Positions 42,887 through 50,767 of a stretch of DNA of 64,000 nucleotides are shown here, one piece after another. The translations under genes were made by a program, and so were the position numbers. The stretch spans positions 1 to 64,000 of the forward strand of contig CAYNVO010000006.1 of assembly GCA_964400675.1 (NCBI GenBank), read 5' to 3'. A model generated the notes under the pieces. It ran no database searches and was not told where the DNA came from. It saw nothing but the letters and a program-made list of their open reading frames with translations. This DNA is from 9FT-COMBO-48-23 sp964400675. Lineage in GTDB: Bacteria > Chloroflexota > Dehalococcoidia > GIF9 > UBA5629. The stretch's first letter is position 1, and every line of letters starts with the position of its first letter.

Positions 42887-43897
42887 ATGCCGACTAAAAA
42901 ACAAGTGACAGATAGTCTCGAGGAGGTTCTTGTTCCTGGGGTGATGCGCAGCCTGGTGAAACTGAACCTTGTCAGGCAGGTGGCTATATCTGATGAAAAG
43001 GTCGATATTAACCTTGCCTTGGCGGCGTTGAGCCAGGAGACTCAGGAGTGGCTTAAAAGCAAGGTCGAGGATACCGTCAAGAACCTGCCCGGCGTGAAGG
43101 CGGTGAATATCGATTTTACCGAGGCACAACCCAAAGATGTCAATGAAATTAAGAAGGTCATTGCTGTGATGAGTGGCAAGGGTGGGGTCGGCAAATCCTT
43201 GGTAACAGCTTTGATTAGTATCGCTCTGGCCCGCCATGGCAAAGATGTCGGTATTCTCGATGCCGATATTACCGGCCCAAGCATACCCAAAATGTTCGGC
43301 CTAGGCAGTATCAGACCAGGTGGCAGTGAGAATGGTATGCTACCGGTCATATCTCGAATGGGAATTGAGATCATGTCTATCAATCTTCTCTTACCTCACG
43401 AGGATGATGCCGTTATCTGGAGAGGCCCTTTAATCGGCAAAGCCATCACACAGTTCTGGGAGGAGGTCCTCTGGGGCTATTTGGATTACCTTATCGTCGA
43501 CCTGCCACCTGGAACAGCCGATGCACCGCTCACCGTTATGCAGTCTTTGCCTCTATCGGGCGTAATCATAGTATTCAGCCCTCAGGAGCTGGCGGCAATG
43601 GTAGTGAGAAAAGCGGTCAAGATGGCCCAAGAAGCCATGCATATTCCTATCTTAGGTGTAGTAGAAAATATGAGCTATTTCTATGTACCTGAAATAGACA
43701 AAAAGATTGAGATCTTCGGTAAGAGCAAGGCTAAAGAGATGGTAAAAGTGGCCGGAGCACCTCTATTGGCTCAGATACCTATAGACCCTGTACTAGCTCA
43801 ACTTTGTGACGAGGGCAATATCGAGCGCTACGATTCCGGATTAATGGATACTTTTGCTGATGCTCTCACCAAGGCTTTGGCAAACGAGCCAGCGTAA
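42887..43897 (+). CDS. Mrp/NBP35-family ATP-binding protein
   Basis: 336 residues. A small MIP18-like N-terminal domain (1-85), then the ATPase with MSGKGGVGKSLVTAL and LIVDLPPGTADAPLTVMQ. Such proteins carry and transfer iron-sulfur clusters. The region after ENMSYF, which in ApbC/Mrp normally holds a CxxC pair for cluster binding, reads YVPEIDKKIEIFG and has no cysteines. It may therefore use another site or another metal. In Desulfovibrio an Mrp homologue is an ORP partner. Confidence 0.9.
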   Translation: MPTKKQVTDSLEEVLVPGVMRSLVKLNLVRQVAISDEKVDINLALAALSQETQEWLKSKVEDTVKNLPGVKAVNIDFTEAQPKDVNEIKKVIAVMSGKGGVGKSLVTALISIALARHGKDVGILDADITGPSIPKMFGLGSIRPGGSENGMLPVISRMGIEIMSINLLLPHEDDAVIWRGPLIGKAITQFWEEVLWGYLDYLIVDLPPGTADAPLTVMQSLPLSGVIIVFSPQELAAMVVRKAVKMAQEAMHIPILGVVENMSYFYVPEIDKKIEIFGKSKAKEMVKVAGAPLLAQIPIDPVLAQLCDEGNIERYDSGLMDTFADALTKALANEPA

Positions 43898-43918
43898 GTG
43901 GAGGCGAATAGAGGCAAT

Positions 43919-44710
43919 ATGAAAATATCGGTTTGTGGCAAAGGCGGCAGCGGGAAAAGTGTAATCGTCACGCTGCTGGCAAATGAATTTAGAGCCAGAG
44001 GTTACCTTGTCCTTGTGGTTGATTCAGATGAATCGAACTCAAGCCTCTACCGGATTCTTGGTTTCGACCGTCCACCGGTTCCTCTCATGGAGCTTGTCGG
44101 AGGTAAACGAGGTTTGAAGGAGAAAATGTCGGTTAGATTCTCTTCTGGAGAAACTGAAGTTAAGATGGAAATTCTGTCCCAGGATAGAATACTGATGAAA
44201 GACATTCCTTCTCAGCATATAGTACAGAGAGATGGCATCAGACTGCTGAATATCGGGAAAATCCTTCATTCGCTGGAAGGGTGCGCTTGCCCGATGGGAG
44301 TCTTGAGCCGAGAGTTTCTGAGGAAGGTCTACCTGGGAGCGGACGAGGTGGCAATTGTTGATATGGAAGCGGGTGTGGAGCATTTTGGCAGGGGGGTCGA
44401 GACAAGCATAGATAAAGTGCTGGCGGTAGTTGAACCATCCTTTGAATCTTTAGAGTTGGCTCTGAGAATAAAGGAGCTGGCTGCTGGCGCCGGGGTAAAC
44501 AAGACCTGGGCTGTGCTTAATAAAATAAACTCAGATGAAATAGCAGCCAGATTGAGAAAGGAACTAGGGAAAAGAGGCATGGATGTCATTGGCGTTGTCC
44601 ACAATGACCCAAAAATCTTCGAGGCCTGTTTGGAAGGGCACCGGCTAGGAGAAAAAGTAGCATCAAATGAGATCAGAGAGGTCGTAGATGCCATGCTTTC
44701 GAAAATTTAA
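43919..44710 (+). CDS. CooC-like nickel-insertion ATPase
   Basis: About 263 residues. The deviant Walker A SVCGKGGSGKSVIVT, the conserved VVDSDESNSSLYRILGF and the Cys-X-Cys pair GCACPMG (metal-binding site of CooC dimers) point to the CooC/AcsF group that loads nickel into carbon monoxide dehydrogenase. No CODH gene is in the window. The start ATG at 43919 follows AGAGGCA; the frame could extend to GTG at 43898. Downstream is a CooT homologue. Confidence 0.85.
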   Translation: MKISVCGKGGSGKSVIVTLLANEFRARGYLVLVVDSDESNSSLYRILGFDRPPVPLMELVGGKRGLKEKMSVRFSSGETEVKMEILSQDRILMKDIPSQHIVQRDGIRLLNIGKILHSLEGCACPMGVLSREFLRKVYLGADEVAIVDMEAGVEHFGRGVETSIDKVLAVVEPSFESLELALRIKELAAGAGVNKTWAVLNKINSDEIAARLRKELGKRGMDVIGVVHNDPKIFEACLEGHRLGEKVASNEIREVVDAMLSKI

Positions 44711-44733
44711 AATATAAAGCTGTGGAGTAAGTA

Positions 44734-44928
44734 ATGTGTATAGCTACCGTTTACGTTGATACTAATGGTGAGCTAAAAGAAGCGATGCGTGACGTTATCT
44801 ACATTGAGGTGGAAAACGGCCGATTTCAGCTTGTTAACCTGCTTGGTGAGGAGAAATATCTCGAAGGCAAGCTGAAGCGCATCGATTTTTGGGAAGAGCA
44901 CTCAGTGGTCATCGAACAAGGACGGTAG
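44734..44928 (+). CDS. CooT-family nickel-binding protein
   Basis: 64 residues. The N-terminal MCIATVYV with Cys2, GELKEAMRDVIYIEVENGRF and EGKLKRIDFWEEHSVVIE match CooT, a small dimeric nickel-binding protein; Cys2 is the nickel ligand. It sits directly behind the CooC-like gene, so together they likely form a nickel delivery pair. Confidence 0.83.
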   Translation: MCIATVYVDTNGELKEAMRDVIYIEVENGRFQLVNLLGEEKYLEGKLKRIDFWEEHSVVIEQGR

Positions 44929-44980
44929 GGCTTTGGCTGATAGCGGTTCACTATGCAGAAACTGATTATGAGATTCTAAA

Positions 44981-45730
44981 ATGGCTTCAGATTTGGACAA
45001 GATAGCAGAGGAGCTCCAGAAAGAAATGTTGGCTGGCTATAGCGCAATGCTAGAAGAATCGCCTTTTGATGCCCTGGCTTCAGCCTATGATGCCTGGTTT
45101 GAAGACGAAGGAAAGCTTATCTTTGCTATAGAGGTCAAAGCTTTTCAGAAGGTATTGCCTTTGCTCTCTAAGCCCTGGCTCGAAGTAGGAGTGGGCAGCG
45201 GACGCTTTGCCCAGGCTCTAGGCATAAAAATGGGTATTGACCCATCAGTCGCGCTCCTGGCAATAGCCAGGAGGCGAGGTGTAAATGTTTTTCAGGGTAA
45301 GGGGGAGGAGCAATTTTTCGACGAGGGAACCTTTGGTACCATCTTTCTAATTGTGACTCTATGCTTTGTCGATTCGCCTCTGGCTGTGTTGCTGGATACT
45401 CACCGTATATTGAAAAAAGAGGGGAAATTAGTGCTTGGTTTGGTGTTGCGGGACAGCCCATGGGGCCGATTTTATTCAGAAAAGAAAGAGCAAGGGCATC
45501 GTTTCTACAAACATGCCACTTTCTACAGCTACCAGGAAGTAACTGAGCTTCTGGAGAATACCGGATTTGCTGTTGAGGAGGTTATTTCAACGCTCTTTCA
45601 GAAGCCCAACGAAATACAAATAATGGAACCGCCGCGGGAGGGATTCTTCCCTGATGCTGGATTTACAATTATGGTTGCCAGAAAAGTCCTTGAATGGGAC
45701 CAGAAAACAAACAGAGAGAAGTCCATGTGA
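44981..45730 (+). CDS. SAM-dependent methyltransferase
   Basis: 249 residues. Class I motif I appears as WLEVGVGSGRFAQALG, then GIDPSVALLAIARRRGV and the post-motif HRILKKEGKLVLGLV. A helical N-terminal extension (about 1-60) precedes it. Substrate not determinable. Same strand and short gap behind CooT, so part of the cluster's transcript. Confidence 0.85.
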   Translation: MASDLDKIAEELQKEMLAGYSAMLEESPFDALASAYDAWFEDEGKLIFAIEVKAFQKVLPLLSKPWLEVGVGSGRFAQALGIKMGIDPSVALLAIARRRGVNVFQGKGEEQFFDEGTFGTIFLIVTLCFVDSPLAVLLDTHRILKKEGKLVLGLVLRDSPWGRFYSEKKEQGHRFYKHATFYSYQEVTELLENTGFAVEEVISTLFQKPNEIQIMEPPREGFFPDAGFTIMVARKVLEWDQKTNREKSM

Positions 45731-45767
45731 ATATGAGAGACTATGCTGTCGTCAGTGGTAATCAGCC

Positions 45768-46535
45768 ATGAAGTCAGTAATCTATGGTCCGGTACCATCC
45801 TGGCGGCTGGGGAGGTCGCTAGGTATAGACCTGCTGTCCACCAGAGGCAAAACCTGCTCCTTCGATTGTGTTTATTGCCAATTGGGGAGAACGACAAACC
45901 CAACGGCTGAGCGAAGGGAATTCGTATCCATCAAGGAACTGGAGAAAGCTTTAGATAGTGCAAAAGGCATAGATGCTGATTATGCCACCTTCTCCGGTGT
46001 AGGCGAGCCCACGCTGGCCAGCAATTTAGGACAGGCAATCAAGCTAACTAGAACTATTCTCCGCTTGCCGATTGCCGTCCTGACAAACTCCTCGCTAATG
46101 CCCCTAGACAATGTGCGCCAGGAACTTGCTCAGGCCGATTTGGTAGTGGCCAAAATTGATGCCCCGACAGAAGAGCTATTCCACGAAATCAACAGGCCTT
46201 GCACTGAGTATGCTTTCGACGACATTATACAAGCCATCCAGGTCTTCAGGAAGAAACACTCTGGGAAGCTGGCTCTCCAGATGATGTTTTTCAAGGCGAA
46301 CATGGGCTATGCAGCAGAAATGGCAAGTCTAGCCAAAGAGCTTTCGCCGGACGAGATTCAGATAAATACTCCACTACGCCCTTGCCCTGTAAAGCCACTA
46401 TCACCGCAGGAGATAGATACCGTATATAGCCATTTTGCAGGGTTTAGCCATGTGGTAACAGTATATGAGGCAGAAAGGCCTGATGTGACCCCGCTGGATT
46501 TGGAGGCGACTTTGCGACGTAGACCCAGGATATGA
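45768..46535 (+). CDS. Radical SAM protein
   Basis: 255 residues. The SAM-cluster motif is CSFDCVYCQLG at about residue 30, followed by FSGVGEPTL (GGE-like SAM-binding segment) and KIDAPTEELFHEIN. It resembles uncharacterised radical SAM proteins of anaerobes related to wybutosine- or Elp3-like enzymes. No extra C-terminal cluster motif is visible. Product unknown. Confidence 0.85.
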   Translation: MKSVIYGPVPSWRLGRSLGIDLLSTRGKTCSFDCVYCQLGRTTNPTAERREFVSIKELEKALDSAKGIDADYATFSGVGEPTLASNLGQAIKLTRTILRLPIAVLTNSSLMPLDNVRQELAQADLVVAKIDAPTEELFHEINRPCTEYAFDDIIQAIQVFRKKHSGKLALQMMFFKANMGYAAEMASLAKELSPDEIQINTPLRPCPVKPLSPQEIDTVYSHFAGFSHVVTVYEAERPDVTPLDLEATLRRRPRI

Positions 46536-46560
46536 GCACATTATTCCTCAGGAGACGAAT

Positions 46561-47385
46561 TTGCTCGGGGAAAAGCTCGTTTGGCTGGTTACGGCACTCC
46601 TGATTCTTTTTACGGCCTGCGCGGCCCAACAATCGGAGGTTGATATGATTCCAAAAGAGCAAAAGATAGATACGAAAAGCAGGATAACCATAATCTATGA
46701 CAACAATCGCTATGACAGCAGGCTCACCACAGCCTGGGGTTTCTCCTGCCTGGTTAAGCTTCCACGAAAGACTATCCTATTTGATACCGGAGGCGATGGT
46801 ACAATCCTGCTCCACAACATGTCAAAATTAGGAATTAACCCTGAGGAAACTGATATAGTGGTGCTATCACACGCACATGGCGACCATGTGAGCGGCCTTG
46901 CTCGCTTTCTTGAGCATAATAGTAAGGTCACGGTTTACATGCCCATCTCTTTTCCTCAGCAGATAAAGAACGAGGTCAGAATCGCCGGGGCAAAACTCGA
47001 GGAAATAGATAGGTCTAGGGAGCTTTTTGATGGCATATTTACCACCGGTGAACTGAATGGAGGTATAAAGGAACAATCGCTTTTACTTAGAACTCAAAAC
47101 GGTCTGGTAGTGATAACAGGCTGTGCTCATCCGGGCATAGTGAATATCGCCAAAAAGGCCAGGGAAATTACCGGAGAGAAAATCTGTTTGATGATTGGTG
47201 GTTTTCATCTCGGTGGTGCATCTTCATCCCAGGTAAAACATATTGCAGATGATTTGCTCCAGCTCGGAGTGGAAAAGGTAGCGCCATGCCACTGCAGCGG
47301 CGAGGTGGCAAGGAGACTGTTTAGTGAATACTTTGGCGATGATTACATCGACTGCGGAGTAGGTAAAGAGATAGTGATTGAATAA
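46561..47385 (+). CDS. Exported MBL-fold hydrolase (lipoprotein-like N-terminus)
   Basis: 274 residues from a TTG start behind AGGAGA. The N-terminus is a hydrophobic helix ending TACA, a plausible lipobox (cysteine at about 20). The MBL core has SHAHGDHVSGL and GCAHPGI, GGFHLGG and CHCSGEVAR, as in the 7,8-dihydropterin-methyl-ribofuranosylaminobenzene-phosphate-synthase-like group. Location outside the membrane is predicted from the leader only. Confidence 0.8.
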   Translation: MLGEKLVWLVTALLILFTACAAQQSEVDMIPKEQKIDTKSRITIIYDNNRYDSRLTTAWGFSCLVKLPRKTILFDTGGDGTILLHNMSKLGINPEETDIVVLSHAHGDHVSGLARFLEHNSKVTVYMPISFPQQIKNEVRIAGAKLEEIDRSRELFDGIFTTGELNGGIKEQSLLLRTQNGLVVITGCAHPGIVNIAKKAREITGEKICLMIGGFHLGGASSSQVKHIADDLLQLGVEKVAPCHCSGEVARRLFSEYFGDDYIDCGVGKEIVIE

Positions 47386-47481
47386 TGTGATATCTGATGT
47401 TGTATCTAGGAATGGAACACTGATTTCGCCGTCTTGCAAGCCATGAAAAGACTGGCCAAGATAGAACGTAGGAGTAAGATT

Positions 47482-47757
47482 ATGCTTCATGTAAGTAGAG
47501 ATCTGTGTCTTGGGTGCGGACTGTGTGCTGAAAACTGCCCGACAGGGGCTATTTCACTTCGCTGGGGTCAGGCAGCGATAGACCGGAGCCAGTGCAATCA
47601 TTGCCGCCTTTGCCTTGACATATGTCCGCGGGGGGCAATTGTAGAGCTGTCCCCAATATCGGGAAACGAGCTACAGGCTACTGTCATCTCGCTAAAGCAG
47701 AAGACGAGCGACCTTATTGAAAGAATTGAAAACCTAAAGGGTAGGGCCAGTACATGA
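47482..47757 (+). CDS. 2x[4Fe-4S] ferredoxin
   Basis: 91 residues. Two cluster motifs, CLGCGLCAENCP and CNHCRLCLDICP, in the first half and a helical tail (about 55-91, KQKTSDLIERIENL). Serves as a small electron carrier, likely for a neighbouring oxidoreductase or radical SAM protein. The start follows GTAGGAGTAAGATT. Last gene of the 36-47.8 kb run. Confidence 0.9.
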   Translation: MLHVSRDLCLGCGLCAENCPTGAISLRWGQAAIDRSQCNHCRLCLDICPRGAIVELSPISGNELQATVISLKQKTSDLIERIENLKGRAST

Positions 47758-47899
47758 AAATGCTTTAGTGACTTAACACGAGATATGGCTCTTGTGTGAG
47801 ACCGCACTAAAGCGTGCCCACGTCAAAAACGGCGAAATAACAAAAACCGAACTACCCCCTCGGATCTATCACTTACACGGCAAGAGTTCGGAATCCTTA

Positions 47900-47964
47900 C
47901 AATCTCGTGGTCGTTGGGTTTGAACCAACGACCTTCGAGTTGTGGGAATTCAACCTTGAGATTG
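47900..47964. other. 65-nt nested hairpin element between convergent genes
   Basis: Outer 7-base stem CAATCTC (47900-47906) with GAGATTG (47958-47964). Inside is a hairpin with a perfect 9-base stem GGTCGTTGG/CCAACGACC and 7-nt loop within 47904-47939, then a GTTG/CAAC hairpin. An alternative AACCTT/AAGGTT stem (47952-47970) overlaps the right end. It lies between convergent ferredoxin and oxidoreductase genes, so a bidirectional terminator is likely, though no T-run was seen. Apparent T-arm-like segment but no tRNA cloverleaf. Confidence 0.55.
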
Positions 47965-47974
47965 AAGGTTTACT

Positions 47975-49321
47975 TTAAGCCCTAACTGTATTCTTCACTT
48001 CATGAAGAGCATTGCTGGCGGCGTCAGTAAACTGATATGCTAGTGGCGATGCTGTCAGCCAGGGATGGGTACCCATAGGGAACATGGCAATCTGCTCCAT
48101 AGTCATTCCGTTCACGATGGCCGCGGATATAAGGTTTGACACCTCGCCGACAGCGTGAGTGCAGCAGGCACAACCACCTAGTATTTTGCCTGACCTGCGA
48201 TCAAATATCAGCCTTACTCTCATAGGATGGGCATCAGGCATGGTTCCGGGATGCTTCGAAGCAGCCTGGGCTTCTCCGATAACTATGTCGTGCCCAAGTT
48301 CTTGGGCTTTGGCATCTGTTAAACCTGCCATGGCAAGAGCAGTATCCCCTACAACTGTTGAAAACACGCCGATTGTCCCAACATTACGCCACTGCGCCTG
48401 ATACAGGTTAGCCGCTGCGATTTTACCTTCCCTCGTGGCTACCGAAGCAAGTCTTATAGCTACAGGCAGTCCATTGAAGAAAGAATATTTTTCGGCGCAG
48501 TCCCCTATAGCAAAGATATTGCTATCAGTGGTTCTCTGGAATTCATCAACTTTTATGCCGCCGGTGGGACCAATCTTCAGTCCGGCATCTTTAGCTAATT
48601 TAACGTTTGGTACAACACCGATACCAACAATAATCATATCGCACTTTATTGTCTCGCCGTTCTGCAGCGTTACTGAGTCTGCTTTCTCATTGCCATTGAT
48701 GGATTTCACGCCATTACCTGTGATTATGTTTATGCCGCCACCCCTAAGTGTTTCTTCTGCCCGTATGCACAGGTCCGTGTTGCATACCATCTGTAAGCAG
48801 TGCTCGAGCAGTTCCACGATTGTGACCTTGTGCCCCAGCTTGCGGCATTCATCGGCGAACTCCAAGCCGATGAAACCGCCGCCTATAACTACAATGTCTC
48901 CGACACCTTCAATAGCTTTAGCCAGCTCCTGGAGATAATCGGTGTTTTTCCAGGCAAACCACACATTCTTTTTGTCCATACCCGGTATCGGCGGTTGCAG
49001 TGGGCTTGAACCTGTGGCCAGAATGAGCTTCCCGTAGCCTATCTCCTGACCATCTTTCGTTGTGACTGTTTTATTTTTACGGTCAATAGATACTACTTCC
49101 CCGACCTTCAGTTTTGCATCACCGAGAAGTTTATCCGGCATAATGTTTTTCTCCACTGCACCCAATGTGCCATAAATATAGGGGATTCCGCAGGGAACCA
49201 TTGCCTTCTCTTCCATGCGTATAACGAGTATGTCCTTTAGTCCATGGTGCTTTTGAGCACACATGGCAGCTTGGATACCGCCGGCGCTACCGCCGACAAT
49301 AACTAGCTCGTGTTTTTCCAT
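47975..49321 (-). CDS. CoA-disulfide-reductase-like FAD oxidoreductase
   Basis: 448 residues. FAD motif VGGSAGGIQAAMCA, active cysteine in VPCGIPYIYG, NAD motif VVIGGGFIGLEFA and AIGDCAEKYS, dimerisation domain at the C-terminus. The stretch GGCACCTHAVGE near residue 385 adds vicinal cysteines. Best guess is reduction of CoA-disulfide or persulfide with NAD(P)H. Divergent from a CsoR/CstR-type repressor gene that shares an inverted-repeat operator, and start follows GGAGGTGAC. Confidence 0.87.
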   Translation of the reverse strand: MEKHELVIVGGSAGGIQAAMCAQKHHGLKDILVIRMEEKAMVPCGIPYIYGTLGAVEKNIMPDKLLGDAKLKVGEVVSIDRKNKTVTTKDGQEIGYGKLILATGSSPLQPPIPGMDKKNVWFAWKNTDYLQELAKAIEGVGDIVVIGGGFIGLEFADECRKLGHKVTIVELLEHCLQMVCNTDLCIRAEETLRGGGINIITGNGVKSINGNEKADSVTLQNGETIKCDMIIVGIGVVPNVKLAKDAGLKIGPTGGIKVDEFQRTTDSNIFAIGDCAEKYSFFNGLPVAIRLASVATREGKIAAANLYQAQWRNVGTIGVFSTVVGDTALAMAGLTDAKAQELGHDIVIGEAQAASKHPGTMPDAHPMRVRLIFDRRSGKILGGCACCTHAVGEVSNLISAAIVNGMTMEQIAMFPMGTHPWLTASPLAYQFTDAASNALHEVKNTVRA

Positions 49322-49378
49322 GTCAATGTCACCTCCATGATGTTTTGTGATAAAATTCCCGAAAATATAGGAGTAAAT

Positions 49379-49402
49379 TATACCTTACAGGGGCATGGTA
49401 TA
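49379..49402. promoter_or_regulatory. Inverted-repeat operator between oxidoreductase and repressor genes
   Basis: TATACC (49379-49384) and GGTATA (49397-49402) are a perfect 6-base inverted pair with a 12-base centre (TTACAGGGGCAT), in the divergent gap. CsoR-family regulators bind sites of this general kind, so it is the probable shared operator. Confidence 0.6.
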
Positions 49403-49433
49403 CAAGTTTTTTATAACCTGATAGGAGGCCGTT

Positions 49434-49715
49434 ATGGTAAAAGAGGAGATATCGAAAAAAGTCATAGTTAATCGGTTAAGGAAAATTGAGGGACAAACGA
49501 GAGGTCTTCAGAGGATGGTTGAAGATGGCCGTGATTGCGAGAGTATATTAACTCAGCTTGCTGCTGTTCGCTCGGCTATCGAGAGTGTGGGAGCGCTAGT
49601 TTTGAATAACTATATGAAGTTTTGCTTCTCCCGACCCGATGCGAATAAAGCGGATGACGTTGATTCACTGGCTCGGGCACTGGCTATTTGGGGGAGAGTA
49701 CGTATTGGCGGATGA
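49434..49715 (+). CDS. CsoR/CstR-family transcriptional repressor
   Basis: 93 residues. All-helical DUF156 protein: RLRKIEGQTRGLQRMVEDGRDCESILTQLAAVRSAI. The sensing residues are Cys in DCESI and Cys in NNYMKFC; the conserved His between them in copper-sensing CsoR is not present (tyrosine/asparagine stand there). Two Cys and no His is the pattern of persulfide-sensing CstR, which would fit control of the divergent disulfide/persulfide-reductase-like gene. This is inference, not proof. Confidence 0.85.
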   Translation: MVKEEISKKVIVNRLRKIEGQTRGLQRMVEDGRDCESILTQLAAVRSAIESVGALVLNNYMKFCFSRPDANKADDVDSLARALAIWGRVRIGG

Positions 49716-49960
49716 AAGGACGTTTTACTTATAGTTGGGCTAGGCGGAGCATTAAAAAGCCCCAGGCATTAGAACCGGGATATCTTTATATTTCTTGGTA
49801 GCCCAGGTTGTTAAATATCTAGAACTTTTAGAGCCACCTTTGCCGTTGCCTAAGTTGCAACCTGCTCTATTTAGCTCGCACAAAGGTCGATGGATTGTTC
49901 AGGCTCCTCTGGTATTAAGCCAACCTCCTTTCCTCGTTGTGGACGCGACACGACCGTGGA

Positions 49961-50764
49961 CTACCTCTTCCGCTTCTTTGGCTCTTTGAATCTGAGGAAT
50001 CTGAAGCCCGCGTCGAAGTACTTTCGGCGTCTTAAATTACCGTACTTACTGTCCCATTGTCCAGATTGTAAGTCGTGTTGAAGTCGTTTCAATCCGCGTT
50101 CGACGACGGCGGGAGAGGTCAAGGCAAAACCTGATGTGTTCTGCCTCATTTGAGCATCAAAATACATTTCCGGCCTTGCCCACGCTGAACACATATTCCT
50201 GTCGGCCAAATCCGGTGGTAGAGGGAACTTCTTTATTAGTGTTTGCCATTTACTGGTCCCAGAAATAATACCAGCGACTTCATCGATTGGTGGGAACACC
50301 TTAAAAACATGCCGGGCAATTTCTGGAAAGTAATCATCAAACCAGAATTGCTCGCTTTTTCGAGGGTCCATGGTAAATATCACAATAGGCCCGTTAGGGC
50401 AAATGCGATACATTTCCCTTGCGGCACGTGTAATTTCGGAGAAATGATGAAGAGACAGGATTATGATAACACCATCTACTGAATTGTTCTTAAGTGGGAT
50501 TGCTTCCGCTGAACCGGACAGCCAGTGTACTCGCGGATTGGGAATTGCTTGCCTACGCATTTTTCCCGATGGTTCGACAGCTTCGAGTTTGTAGCCAAGA
50601 TCTGCAAGGGCATTGCTGTAGTTTCCCGTCCCTGCACCGACGTCGGCAATTGCTGAGCCCAATGGTAGCTCAAGCAACTCTTTGATGACCGCTAGAACGC
50701 GATGATCAGCAGTCCGGTTTTGATTATAGTTTCTACCGATTGAGTCGTAAGTAGTCGAGTTCAC
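49961..50764 (-). CDS. SAM-dependent methyltransferase
   Basis: 267 residues, UbiE/BioC-like. Motif I is IADVGAGTGNYSNALA, followed by LEAVEPSGKM and GSAEAIPLKNNSVDGVI. The substrate is unknown. The stop is followed by a 245-base gap to the repressor gene in which I see no coding or structural feature. Confidence 0.85.
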   Translation of the reverse strand: MNSTTYDSIGRNYNQNRTADHRVLAVIKELLELPLGSAIADVGAGTGNYSNALADLGYKLEAVEPSGKMRRQAIPNPRVHWLSGSAEAIPLKNNSVDGVIIILSLHHFSEITRAAREMYRICPNGPIVIFTMDPRKSEQFWFDDYFPEIARHVFKVFPPIDEVAGIISGTSKWQTLIKKFPLPPDLADRNMCSAWARPEMYFDAQMRQNTSGFALTSPAVVERGLKRLQHDLQSGQWDSKYGNLRRRKYFDAGFRFLRFKEPKKRKR

Positions 50765-50767
50765 ATC

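Noticed and set aside
47900..47964. tRNA gene
   Set aside because: There is no D-arm or proper anticodon arm; the apparent T-arm is part of a 9-bp hairpin. Reported only as a structured element.
49716..49960. Possible coding remnant with CxxC-like residues between repressor and methyltransferase genes
   Set aside because: Frames overlap the methyltransferase gene in reverse and show no recognisable domain or ribosome site.
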